Source of the DNA: Klebsiella michiganensis
GTDB taxonomy: Bacteria > Pseudomonadota > Gammaproteobacteria > Enterobacterales > Enterobacteriaceae
Length of the DNA stretch: 64,000 nt
NCBI RefSeq assembly: GCF_002925905.1
Contig: NZ_PRDB01000004.1
Location: forward strand, 434,001-498,000
Reading direction: 5' to 3'
Notes under the pieces: model-generated
Databases searched by the model: none
The model's input: the letters and a program-made list of their open reading frames with translations, nothing else
What the model was told of the DNA's origin: nothing
Program-made: the position numbers and the translations under genes
Shown: one piece after another, positions 56,917-64,000 of the stretch
Layout of the letters: each line of letters opens with the position of its first letter
How positions within the stretch are numbered: the stretch's first letter is position 1

Positions 56917-57256
56917 AATTGAGCGCCATCAAGCACAACCTCATCAGATTCAAATCGATTTATATCTCGACCCCACGCTGTTCTGGTTTCGCGGGCATTT
57001 TGCCGTCCAGCCGCTGCTCCCGGGCGTTGCGCAGATAGATTGGGTGATGCATTACGCTACCACCCTACTCGCGCCCGGCTGGCGTTTTCATAGTATTCAG
57101 AACGTGAAGTTCCAGGCGCCGCTATTGCCGGAGACAGCCGTTACGCTCACCGTGCTCTGGCAGGAAGAACGGCAAATACTCACCTTTAGCTATCAGCGCC
57201 ACGACGGCGAAGCGCGACACACAGCCAGCAGCGGGAAGATCCGTTTATGCCGTTAA
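56903..57256 (+). CDS. apeI: FabA/FabZ-like dehydratase ApeI
   Basis: 117 aa from ATG 56903 behind CAGGAGTTATTTC. Hotdog fold with the catalytic His in FRGHFAVQPLLPGVAQIDWV at residues 28-47. In the characterised system it acts with ApeP in dehydrating the polyene intermediates. It overlaps apeH by 14 nt and apeJ by 10 nt. Confidence 0.9.
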   Translation: MKPHEIERHQAQPHQIQIDLYLDPTLFWFRGHFAVQPLLPGVAQIDWVMHYATTLLAPGWRFHSIQNVKFQAPLLPETAVTLTVLWQEERQILTFSYQRHDGEARHTASSGKIRLCR

Positions 57257-58938
57257 ATTTTTCCCCGTGCGTGCTGATCCCCTGCTATAACCACGGCGCG
57301 ATGATGTCGCGCGTGATGGCGCGTCTTCAGCCGTTTGGCCTGCACTGCATCGTAGTTGATGATGGCAGCGATTTCCGTACGCAACAGGAACTCGAACGAT
57401 TAGCGGCAGCATCTGCAAATATGACTTTAATTCGCCTGCCGATTAACTCAGGTAAAGGCGCAGCGGTTATTCGCGGCATGCAGACGGCAGCGGAAGCTGG
57501 CTTTAGTCATGCCGTCCAGGTTGATGCCGACGGCCAGCATGCTCTTGAAGACATTCCCAAACTGCTTGCACTGGCCGAGGAACACCCGACGGCGCTGATT
57601 TCCGGACAGCCAATTTATGATGACTCCATTCCCCGCTCACGCCTGTATGGGCGCTGGGTGACCCACGTCTGGGTGTGGATCGAAACGCTTTCGCTTAAAT
57701 TGAAAGACAGCATGTGTGGCTTTCGGGTCTATCCGGTTGCGCCAACGCTGCGGCTAGCGCAGCGCGTGGCGCTAGGTAAGCGGATGGACTTCGATACTGA
57801 AGTTATGGTGCGTCTCTACTGGCAGGGTAGTACCAGTTATTTTATCCCAACCCGCGTTACCTATCCGCTGGACGGGCTATCTCATTTCGACGCCTTCAAA
57901 GATAACCTGCGTATCTCACGGATGCACACGCGACTGTTCTTCGGCATGCTGCCGCGCATCCCATCGCTGTTGTTCCGCCACACATCGCCACACTGGGCGC
58001 ATCAGCAGGAGGTCAGGGGATTGTGGGGAATGCGTGTGATGCTTCTGGTATGGCGCCTGCTAGGGCGCAAGGCATTTACTCTGCTACTCTATCCAGTGGT
58101 CGCCGTTTACTGGCTCACGGCTTCCACTGCTCGTAAAGCTTCGCGGAACTGGATATCTCGCGTACGCGAACAGCTCACCGAGCGTCTGATGCCGGTCCCC
58201 CCTTCGCTCACCAGCTACCAGCACTTTCTGCGCTTCGGAAATGCAATGCTCGATAAAATTGCCAGTTGGCGCGGCGAGCTGCGGTTGGGCCGCGATGTGG
58301 TATTTTCGCCTGGCGCGGAAGAAGCGCTCAACGTCAACTCACCGTACGGCAAGCTGCTGCTTGCATCACATCTGGGCGATGTTGAAGCCTGCCGCGCGCT
58401 AGCGCAATTACAGGGCAGCAAAATCATCAACGCGCTGGTATTCAGCGACAATGCCCAGCGCTTTAAGCAAATTATGCAGGAAATGGCTCCGCAGGCTGGA
58501 CTCAACCTGATGCCGGTCACCGACATCGGCCCGGAGACCGCCATCCAGCTTAAAGAGAAGCTAGAGCGCGGCGAGTGGATTGCCATTGTCGGCGATCGCA
58601 TTGCGGTTAATCCCCAGCGCGGCGGCGAATGGCGCGTCTGCTGGAGCCGCTTTATGGGCCAACCCGCTCCGTTTCCACAGGGGCCGTTCATTCTCGCCTC
58701 GATTTTAGGTTGTCAGGTGGATCTGATTTTCGCCCTGCGCCAGCAGGGAACGCTGCGTATTCACTGCGAACCGTTCGCCGATCCGCTGCTGCTGCCGCGC
58801 GCCGAACGTCAGGATGCCTTGCAGAAAACTATCGAGCGCTACGCCGAACGCCTCGAGCACTATGCGCTCCAGTCGCCGCTGGACTGGTTTAACTTTTTCG
58901 ATTTCTGGCAACTGCCGGACACCAAACACAAGGAATAA
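57247..58938 (+). CDS. apeJ: Fused glycosyltransferase/acyltransferase ApeJ
   Basis: 563 aa in two parts. Residues 1-230 are a GT2 glycosyltransferase (VLIPCYNHGAMMSRV, HCIVVDDGSDFRTQ, AVQVDADGQHALED). Residues about 270-563 are an LpxL-like lipid acyltransferase (LLASHLGDVEACRALAQLQG, IAIVGDRIAVNPQRGG). One membrane segment lies near 275-295. It could attach sugar and acyl groups when the polyene is anchored to the membrane. Natural fusion, no frameshift. Confidence 0.87.
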   Translation: MPLNFSPCVLIPCYNHGAMMSRVMARLQPFGLHCIVVDDGSDFRTQQELERLAAASANMTLIRLPINSGKGAAVIRGMQTAAEAGFSHAVQVDADGQHALEDIPKLLALAEEHPTALISGQPIYDDSIPRSRLYGRWVTHVWVWIETLSLKLKDSMCGFRVYPVAPTLRLAQRVALGKRMDFDTEVMVRLYWQGSTSYFIPTRVTYPLDGLSHFDAFKDNLRISRMHTRLFFGMLPRIPSLLFRHTSPHWAHQQEVRGLWGMRVMLLVWRLLGRKAFTLLLYPVVAVYWLTASTARKASRNWISRVREQLTERLMPVPPSLTSYQHFLRFGNAMLDKIASWRGELRLGRDVVFSPGAEEALNVNSPYGKLLLASHLGDVEACRALAQLQGSKIINALVFSDNAQRFKQIMQEMAPQAGLNLMPVTDIGPETAIQLKEKLERGEWIAIVGDRIAVNPQRGGEWRVCWSRFMGQPAPFPQGPFILASILGCQVDLIFALRQQGTLRIHCEPFADPLLLPRAERQDALQKTIERYAERLEHYALQSPLDWFNFFDFWQLPDTKHKE

Positions 58939-58941
58939 AAG

Positions 58942-59364
58942 GTGCTGAACGATCCCCGCTTTACGGCTGAAGTCGAGCTGGCTATTCCGTTCCACGACGT
59001 TGATATGATGGGCGTGGTGTGGCACGGCAACTACTTCCGCTACTTTGAGATTGCCCGCGAAGCGCTTCTGAACCAGTTCGACTACGGGTACCGACAGATG
59101 AAAACCTCGGGTTACCTGTGGCCCGTGGTTGATGCGCGCGTAAAGTACCGTAATCCCCTGACCTTTGAGCAGCGCATTCGCGTCCGCGCGCGTATAGAGG
59201 AGTTCGAAAACCGCCTGCGCATCGGTTATGAAATTTTCGATGCCGAAACAGGAAAGCGGGCAACGACTGGCTACACCATTCAGGTAGCGGTTGAAGAAAA
59301 GAGTCGTGAACTGTGCTTTGTCAGCCCCACGATTCTGTTTGAACGTATGGGAGTTACGCCATGA
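58942..59364 (+). CDS. apeK: 4HBT-type thioesterase ApeK
   Basis: 140 aa from GTG 58942, 3 nt after the apeJ stop. YbgC-like hotdog fold with HDVDMMGVVWHGNYFRYFEI (Asp and His conserved) at residues 19-38. It would release or edit ACP-bound chains. It overlaps apeL by ATGA. Confidence 0.88.
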   Translation: MLNDPRFTAEVELAIPFHDVDMMGVVWHGNYFRYFEIAREALLNQFDYGYRQMKTSGYLWPVVDARVKYRNPLTFEQRIRVRARIEEFENRLRIGYEIFDAETGKRATTGYTIQVAVEEKSRELCFVSPTILFERMGVTP

Positions 59365-59966
59365 GATTCTTACCACTGCTGGCGCTGTTCATCAGTCCCA
59401 TAGTCAGCGCCCTGACGCTTGATAATCTGCAACAGCGCTTTACCGAACAGCCGGTGGTCCGGGCGCATTTCGATCAAACCAGAACGATTAAGGATCTGCC
59501 GCAGCCGTTGCGATCTCAGGGGAAGATGCTGATCGCCCGCGACCAGGGTTTACTATGGGATCAAACCAGCCCTTTCCCGATGCAGTTGCTGCTGGATGAC
59601 AAGCGGATGGTGCAAGTGATTAACGGCCAGCCGCCGCAAACCATCACCGCCGAGAACAACCCTCAGATGTTCCAGTTCAACCATCTGCTGCGCGCGCTGT
59701 TCCAGGCCGATCGTAAAGTGCTGGAAGAGAATTTCCGCGTAGAGTTTGTAGACTTAGGCGAAGGACGCTGGACGCTGCGCCTGACCCCCATCACCACGCC
59801 GCTGGATAAGATTTTCGCGACCATTGATTTAGCCGGAAAAACGTATCTGGAGAGCATTCAACTCAACGACAAGCAGGGCGATCGTACCGATATCGCACTT
59901 TCCCAACATCAACTCACGCCAGCGCAACTCACCGATGACGAACGCCAACGCTTTGCCGCCCAGTAA
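59361..59966 (+). CDS. apeL: LolA-like periplasmic carrier ApeL
   Basis: 201 aa. A signal peptide (MRFLPLLALFISPIVSA) precedes a LolA-type domain (LTLDNLQQRFTEQPVVRAHF, SQGKMLIARDQGLLWDQTSP). It probably ferries the lipid-linked polyene across the periplasm. The 3' end overlaps apeM by 32 nt. Confidence 0.88.
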   Translation: MRFLPLLALFISPIVSALTLDNLQQRFTEQPVVRAHFDQTRTIKDLPQPLRSQGKMLIARDQGLLWDQTSPFPMQLLLDDKRMVQVINGQPPQTITAENNPQMFQFNHLLRALFQADRKVLEENFRVEFVDLGEGRWTLRLTPITTPLDKIFATIDLAGKTYLESIQLNDKQGDRTDIALSQHQLTPAQLTDDERQRFAAQ

Positions 59967-62256
59967 ACGCCCTGCGTTGCTATGGGGAATCGCCTGCCTG
60001 ATCCTGCTGGGCGTTCTGCTAACGCAGCTGCCTCAGGCGCGGCTAAACAGTAGCGTGCTGGCGATGCTGCCAAAGCAAACACTGGGGAAGACCCCTCCGA
60101 GCCTGAACGACGGTTTCATGCAGCGTCTCGACCGACAGTTGGTCTGGTTGGTAAGCCCTGGTAAGAAAGCCGATCCGGCGGTAGCTCACGACTGGCTGAT
60201 GCGATTGCAAAAATCGCAGGCGCTGGCTGAAGTGAAAGGCCCAATGGACGCCAACAGCCAGCAGGCGTGGGGAGCTTTTTTTTGGCAGCATCGCAACGGA
60301 CTAATCGATAGCGACACCCGTTCGCGTTTGCAAAACGGCGGCGAGGCGCAGGCGCAATGGATACTTTCCCAACTCTACTCGGCATTCTCCGGCGTTAGCG
60401 GCAAAGAGTTGCAAAACGATCCGTTGATGCTGATGCGCGGCTCGCAGCTGGCAATGGCCAAAAACGGCCAACGCCTGCGGCTGATGGACGGCTGGCTGGT
60501 GACTCAGGATAAACAGGGCAACTACTGGTATCTGATGCATGGCGAGCTGGCCGGTTCCTCGTTTGACATGCAGCAGACGCATCGGTTGGTCACCACGCTA
60601 AAAACGCTGGAAGCTGAACTTAAAGCGCAATATCCGCAGGCAAAGTTGCTGTCTCGCGGCACGCTCTTTTACAGCGATTACGCCAGCCAGCAGGCGAAAC
60701 AGGATATCTCCACCCTCGGCGTGGCGACTCTGTTCGGCGTGATTCTGCTGATTATGGCGGTATTCCGCTCGCTGCGCCCGCTGCTTTTGTGTCTGATATC
60801 CATTGCTATTGGCGCGCTGGCGGGCACGGTCGTGACGCTGCTTATTTTCGGCGAGCTGCATCTGATGACGCTGGTGATGAGCATGAGCATTATCGGAATT
60901 TCCGCTGACTATACGCTCTATTATCTGACCGAACGGATGGTGCACGGTGCACAAATGTCACCGTGGCAAAGCCTCGCTAAAGTGCGGAATGCGCTGCTGC
61001 TGGCGCTACTGACTACCGTAGCGGCGTACCTGATTATGATGCTCGCCCCCTTCCCCGGTATTCGTCAGATGGCGGTCTTCGCGGTGATGGGGTTAAGCGC
61101 CTCCTGTTTAACGGTGATTTTCTGGCATCCGTGGCTATGTCGTGGTCTGCCCGTCCGTCCTGTTCCGTCCATGGTACAAATGCTGCGCTGGCTTGCCGCA
61201 TGGCGACGCAATAAAAAGCTTTCCATCGGTTTACCTGTGGTGCTGGCGCTGTTCTCGCTGGCAGGTCTTGCCACGCTGCGCGTTGATGATGATATATCAC
61301 AGCTACAAACGCTGCCGCAGGACATCCTGGCCCAGGAAAAAGCCATTACCGCGCTCACCGGACAAAGCGTCGACCAGAAATGGTTCGTAGTTTATGGCAA
61401 ATCTGCCCAGCAAACCCTGGAGCGGCTGGAACGCTTTACCCCCGAGCTGGAGCAAGCGAAAACAGAAGGATGGCTCAGCGGGTATCGCACCATTCCGCTA
61501 AATTCGCTCGCCCGACAGCAGCAGGATCTTAGTTTGTTGAAAAATGCTGCGCCCACCGTTACCGCAGCCCTGAATAACGCAGGACTAACGGCAGTAAATC
61601 CCGACCTCAACGCCATGCAGGTAACGGTTGATGCCTGGCTTGCCAGCCCGGCTAGCGAAGGGTGGCGGCTATTGTGGATAACGCTGGCAGATGGAGAAAG
61701 CGGCGTACTAGTGCCAGTAGAAGGCGTGAACAATAGCGCAGCGCTAAATGCTCTCAGCACAAGATATGTTGGTGTTGCGTGGGTGGATCGCAAAAGCAGC
61801 TTCGACGAGCTGTTCACACTTTATCGTCATATCCTGACCGGCCTGCTGTGCGTTGCGCTAGCGGTGATTGCCTGCGGGGCGATGATTCGGCTTGGGTGGC
61901 AAAAAGGGCTAATAAGCCTGGTGCCGTCGATGTTATCCCTTGGCTGCGGGCTGGCCGTACTCTCGCTGAGCGGTCATACGGTAAACCTGTTCTCGCTACT
62001 GGCGCTGGTGCTGGTGCTCGGAATTGGCATTAACTACACGCTGTTTTTTAGCAATCCGCGCGGCACTCCGCTGACGTCGCTACTGGCGATTACGCTGGCG
62101 ATGCTAACTACGATCTTGACCTTGGGCATGCTGGTTTTTAGCGCCACCCAGGCTATCAGCAGTTTTGGCATTGTACTAGTAAGCGGTATTTTCACCGCGT
62201 TTCTGCTTTCACCACTGGCGATGCCCGCGAAAAAGAGAAAAAAAGATAATGATTAA
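59935..62256 (+). CDS. apeM: MMPL/RND-type exporter ApeM
   Basis: 773 aa with about 12 membrane segments in two halves, each following a large periplasmic loop (first segment PALLWGIACLILLGVLLTQL). Core motifs are MSMSIIGISADYTLYYLTER and LALVLVLGIGINYTLFFSNP. It would move the product across the inner membrane to ApeL and ApeN. It starts inside apeL and overlaps apeN by 8 nt. Confidence 0.9.
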   Translation: MTNANALPPSKRPALLWGIACLILLGVLLTQLPQARLNSSVLAMLPKQTLGKTPPSLNDGFMQRLDRQLVWLVSPGKKADPAVAHDWLMRLQKSQALAEVKGPMDANSQQAWGAFFWQHRNGLIDSDTRSRLQNGGEAQAQWILSQLYSAFSGVSGKELQNDPLMLMRGSQLAMAKNGQRLRLMDGWLVTQDKQGNYWYLMHGELAGSSFDMQQTHRLVTTLKTLEAELKAQYPQAKLLSRGTLFYSDYASQQAKQDISTLGVATLFGVILLIMAVFRSLRPLLLCLISIAIGALAGTVVTLLIFGELHLMTLVMSMSIIGISADYTLYYLTERMVHGAQMSPWQSLAKVRNALLLALLTTVAAYLIMMLAPFPGIRQMAVFAVMGLSASCLTVIFWHPWLCRGLPVRPVPSMVQMLRWLAAWRRNKKLSIGLPVVLALFSLAGLATLRVDDDISQLQTLPQDILAQEKAITALTGQSVDQKWFVVYGKSAQQTLERLERFTPELEQAKTEGWLSGYRTIPLNSLARQQQDLSLLKNAAPTVTAALNNAGLTAVNPDLNAMQVTVDAWLASPASEGWRLLWITLADGESGVLVPVEGVNNSAALNALSTRYVGVAWVDRKSSFDELFTLYRHILTGLLCVALAVIACGAMIRLGWQKGLISLVPSMLSLGCGLAVLSLSGHTVNLFSLLALVLVLGIGINYTLFFSNPRGTPLTSLLAITLAMLTTILTLGMLVFSATQAISSFGIVLVSGIFTAFLLSPLAMPAKKRKKDND

Positions 62257-62833
62257 ACCGACGTTCTGGCGCGCCATCGCTCTGATCGCAACGCTGATAC
62301 TGGCCGGATGCAGCAGCTCGCAGCCGGAACAACAAGGGCGCCCTCAGGCCTGGCTCGAGCCGGGCACGCGCGTCACACTGCCTTTGCCGGACATCTCTCC
62401 GCCGATTAATTCACAGCAACTGCTCACCGGCAGCTTTAACGGCAAAACCCAGTCGCTGCTGGTACTGCTCAATGCTGACGATAAAAATCTCACGTTGGCA
62501 GGACTCTCTTCTGTCGGCATTCGCCTGTTCCTTGTGACCTACGATGAAAAAGGGCTGCACAGCGAACAGTCAATCGTGGTACCGCAGTTGCCGCCAGCAA
62601 GCCAGGTGCTGGCTGATGTCATGCTCAGCCACTGGCCAATTCACGCCTGGGAGTCGCAGTTGCCAAAAGGCTGGACATTGATCGACTGCGGCGATAAGCG
62701 CGAACTGCGCAACGCCAGCGGTAAGCTGGTCACCGAAATCATCTATTTGAATCGCAAAGGCAAGCGTGAGCCGATCAGCATCGAACAACATGTCTTTAAA
62801 TACCACATCACCATTCAATATCTGGGTGACTGA
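62249..62833 (+). CDS. apeN: DUF3261 lipoprotein ApeN
   Basis: 194 aa. The signal peptide ends in the lipobox LAGC (Cys21) of ATLILAGCSSSQPEQ. The DUF3261 body includes WPIHAWESQLPKGWTLIDCG. It resembles an outer-membrane receptor partner for the LolA-like ApeL. It is 1 nt before apeO. Confidence 0.85.
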   Translation: MIKPTFWRAIALIATLILAGCSSSQPEQQGRPQAWLEPGTRVTLPLPDISPPINSQQLLTGSFNGKTQSLLVLLNADDKNLTLAGLSSVGIRLFLVTYDEKGLHSEQSIVVPQLPPASQVLADVMLSHWPIHAWESQLPKGWTLIDCGDKRELRNASGKLVTEIIYLNRKGKREPISIEQHVFKYHITIQYLGD

Positions 62834-62834
62834 A

Positions 62835-64000
62835 ATGATCTATATTTCTGCCGTCGGCATGATCAACGCGCTGGGTAGCGATAACAATGAAATTGCCGCC
62901 AACCTGACGCGCGGCGTGGCACCCGGTATGCGCCCTCGTTCAGGCTGGCTTCGGGGACATCCGCACGCGGTATTAGCCGGTGTAGATGGCGAACTGCCGG
63001 TCATTCCCGATGAGTTCAGCGCCCATCGTTCACGCAATAATCAATTACTACTGGCGGCGCTTAAACACATTCAGCCGCAGGTCGATAAGGCTATTACGCA
63101 GTACGGACGGGACCGGATTGCCGTGATACTCGGTACCAGTACCTCTGGACTTGATGAAGGCGATACGCACGTTAATCTGACGCTTAACGGACAGGAAAGC
63201 GCGGCCTGGCAGTACCCGCAACAAGAGCTGGGAGACCCATCGCGCTTTCTTAGCCGCTGGCTGGCACTGGCTGGCCCGGCATTCACGCTGTCAACCGCCT
63301 GCTCTTCCAGCGCCCGGGCAATAATTAGCGGACGCCGCCTGCTTGAAGCCGGGCTAGCGGACGTCGCGATTGTCGGCGGTGCGGATACGCTGAGCCGAAT
63401 GCCGATCAATGGCTTCCACAGTCTGGAATCCCTCTCCCCAACGCTGTGCCAGCCGTTCGGTCGTGACCGCAATGGCATTACTATTGGTGAAGGTGCCGCG
63501 TTGATGCTGCTGACTCGTGAACCGCAGCCTATTGCTTTACTGGGCGTGGGCGAGTCGAGCGACGCATACCATATTTCAGCGCCGCATCCACAAGGTGAAG
63601 GAGCGATCCGCGCCATTCATCAGGCGCTGCACGACGCAGGAATCACGCCAGAGCAGGTGGGCTACATCAATCTGCACGGTACCGCCACGCCGCTTAACGA
63701 CCAGATTGAATCCAGAGTGGTGCACGAACTGTTCGGCGAAACGGTGCCATGCAGTTCCACTAAACACCTAACCGGCCACACGCTGGGTGCAGCAGGGATC
63801 ACCGAAGCGGCGATCGGTATGCTAATTTTGCAACGCAACCTGCCACTACCGCCGCAGAATTTTCGCTCCTCGCCACGCGACGAAACGCTGCCGCCCTGCG
63901 GTATCATCGAGCAGCCGCAGCCGCTTGAACGTCCAGTTATCCTGTCAAACTCGTTTGCCTTTGGCGGCAATAACGCCAGTATTCTGCTCGGGAGGATCTC
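62835..64000 (+). CDS. apeO: Beta-ketoacyl-ACP synthase ApeO, last residues cut by the window edge
   Basis: 388 codons from ATG 62835 (MIYISAVGMINALG) to the window edge, open throughout; the family is about 390-400 aa, so only the extreme C-terminus is missing. The catalytic Cys156 is in STACSSSARA, the first His281 in LHGTATPLNDQ, and the second His in STKHLTGHTLGAAG, completing the KS Cys-His-His set. It forms the elongating ketosynthase with ApeC. Dehydratase, ketoreductase and another KS (apeP-R) would follow outside the window. Confidence 0.9.
   Translation, partial: MIYISAVGMINALGSDNNEIAANLTRGVAPGMRPRSGWLRGHPHAVLAGVDGELPVIPDEFSAHRSRNNQLLLAALKHIQPQVDKAITQYGRDRIAVILGTSTSGLDEGDTHVNLTLNGQESAAWQYPQQELGDPSRFLSRWLALAGPAFTLSTACSSSARAIISGRRLLEAGLADVAIVGGADTLSRMPINGFHSLESLSPTLCQPFGRDRNGITIGEGAALMLLTREPQPIALLGVGESSDAYHISAPHPQGEGAIRAIHQALHDAGITPEQVGYINLHGTATPLNDQIESRVVHELFGETVPCSSTKHLTGHTLGAAGITEAAIGMLILQRNLPLPPQNFRSSPRDETLPPCGIIEQPQPLERPVILSNSFAFGGNNASILLGRI

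Overview
The window is chromosomal DNA of an enterobacterium close to Klebsiella, Raoultella or Enterobacter. Gene content and order follow the E. coli K-12 segment glg-asd-gnt-ggt-ugp-liv-rpoH-fts-zntA-yhhT almost gene by gene. Protein lengths mostly equal the E. coli ones, and the GC-rich REP-like repeats (GTAGCCCGGGTAAGCGC type) are typical of this group. No rRNA, tRNA, prophage or CRISPR array was seen.

Layout. 1-5 kb: glycogen debranching and branching enzymes (glgX cut by the window edge, glgB) and asd. 5.4-8.5 kb: the gluconate operon gntRKU with paired GntR operators; yhgN, which lies between asd and gntU in E. coli, is absent. 8.6-14.3 kb: yhhW, yhhX, a bactofilin gene, the iron-regulated sRNA RyhB with its Fur box, yhhY, ggt, yhhA. 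14.4-19.3 kb: the glycerol-3-phosphate system ugpBAECQ. 19.6-24.5 kb: an accessory operon not at this site in E. coli K-12, made of an IclR regulator, a DHDPS/KDG-aldolase-family enzyme, an MFS importer and a UxaA-family dehydratase. It looks like a sugar-acid catabolic unit of unknown substrate, with a striking three-half-site operator. 24.5-31.8 kb: branched-chain amino acid transport (livKHMGF, livJ) and panM, with a 123-bp tandem repeat between panM and livJ.

32-37.7 kb: a second accessory block between livJ and rpoH. It holds an aromatic amino acid permease, an IS1111-group insertion sequence inserted just upstream of the permease start, a PuuE/GabT-like GABA transaminase and a divergent MocR-type regulator. 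37.7-50.9 kb: core genes rpoH, ftsXEY, rsmD, yhhLMN, zntA (with a textbook MerR-type promoter), tusA, yhhQ (with a probable preQ1-I riboswitch over its ribosome binding site), dcrB, yhhS and yhhT, plus a MITE-like element upstream of yhhT.

51.4-64 kb: an aryl polyene (APE) biosynthesis cluster, genes in the order apeA to apeO, which leaves the window inside apeO. It encodes methyltransferase, ketosynthase partner, acyltransferases, two acyl carrier proteins, ligase, dehydratase, thioesterase, LolA-like protein, MMPL exporter and lipoproteins, in tightly overlapping order. The second ACP gene has no canonical start codon in this sequence.

The APE cluster is a known system. The least explained items are the sugar-acid operon and its operator, the missing start codon of apeF, and the noncoding 3' part of the IS. 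That part contains a 9-nt match to the insertion site and probably encodes the guide (seek/bridge) RNA of the element.
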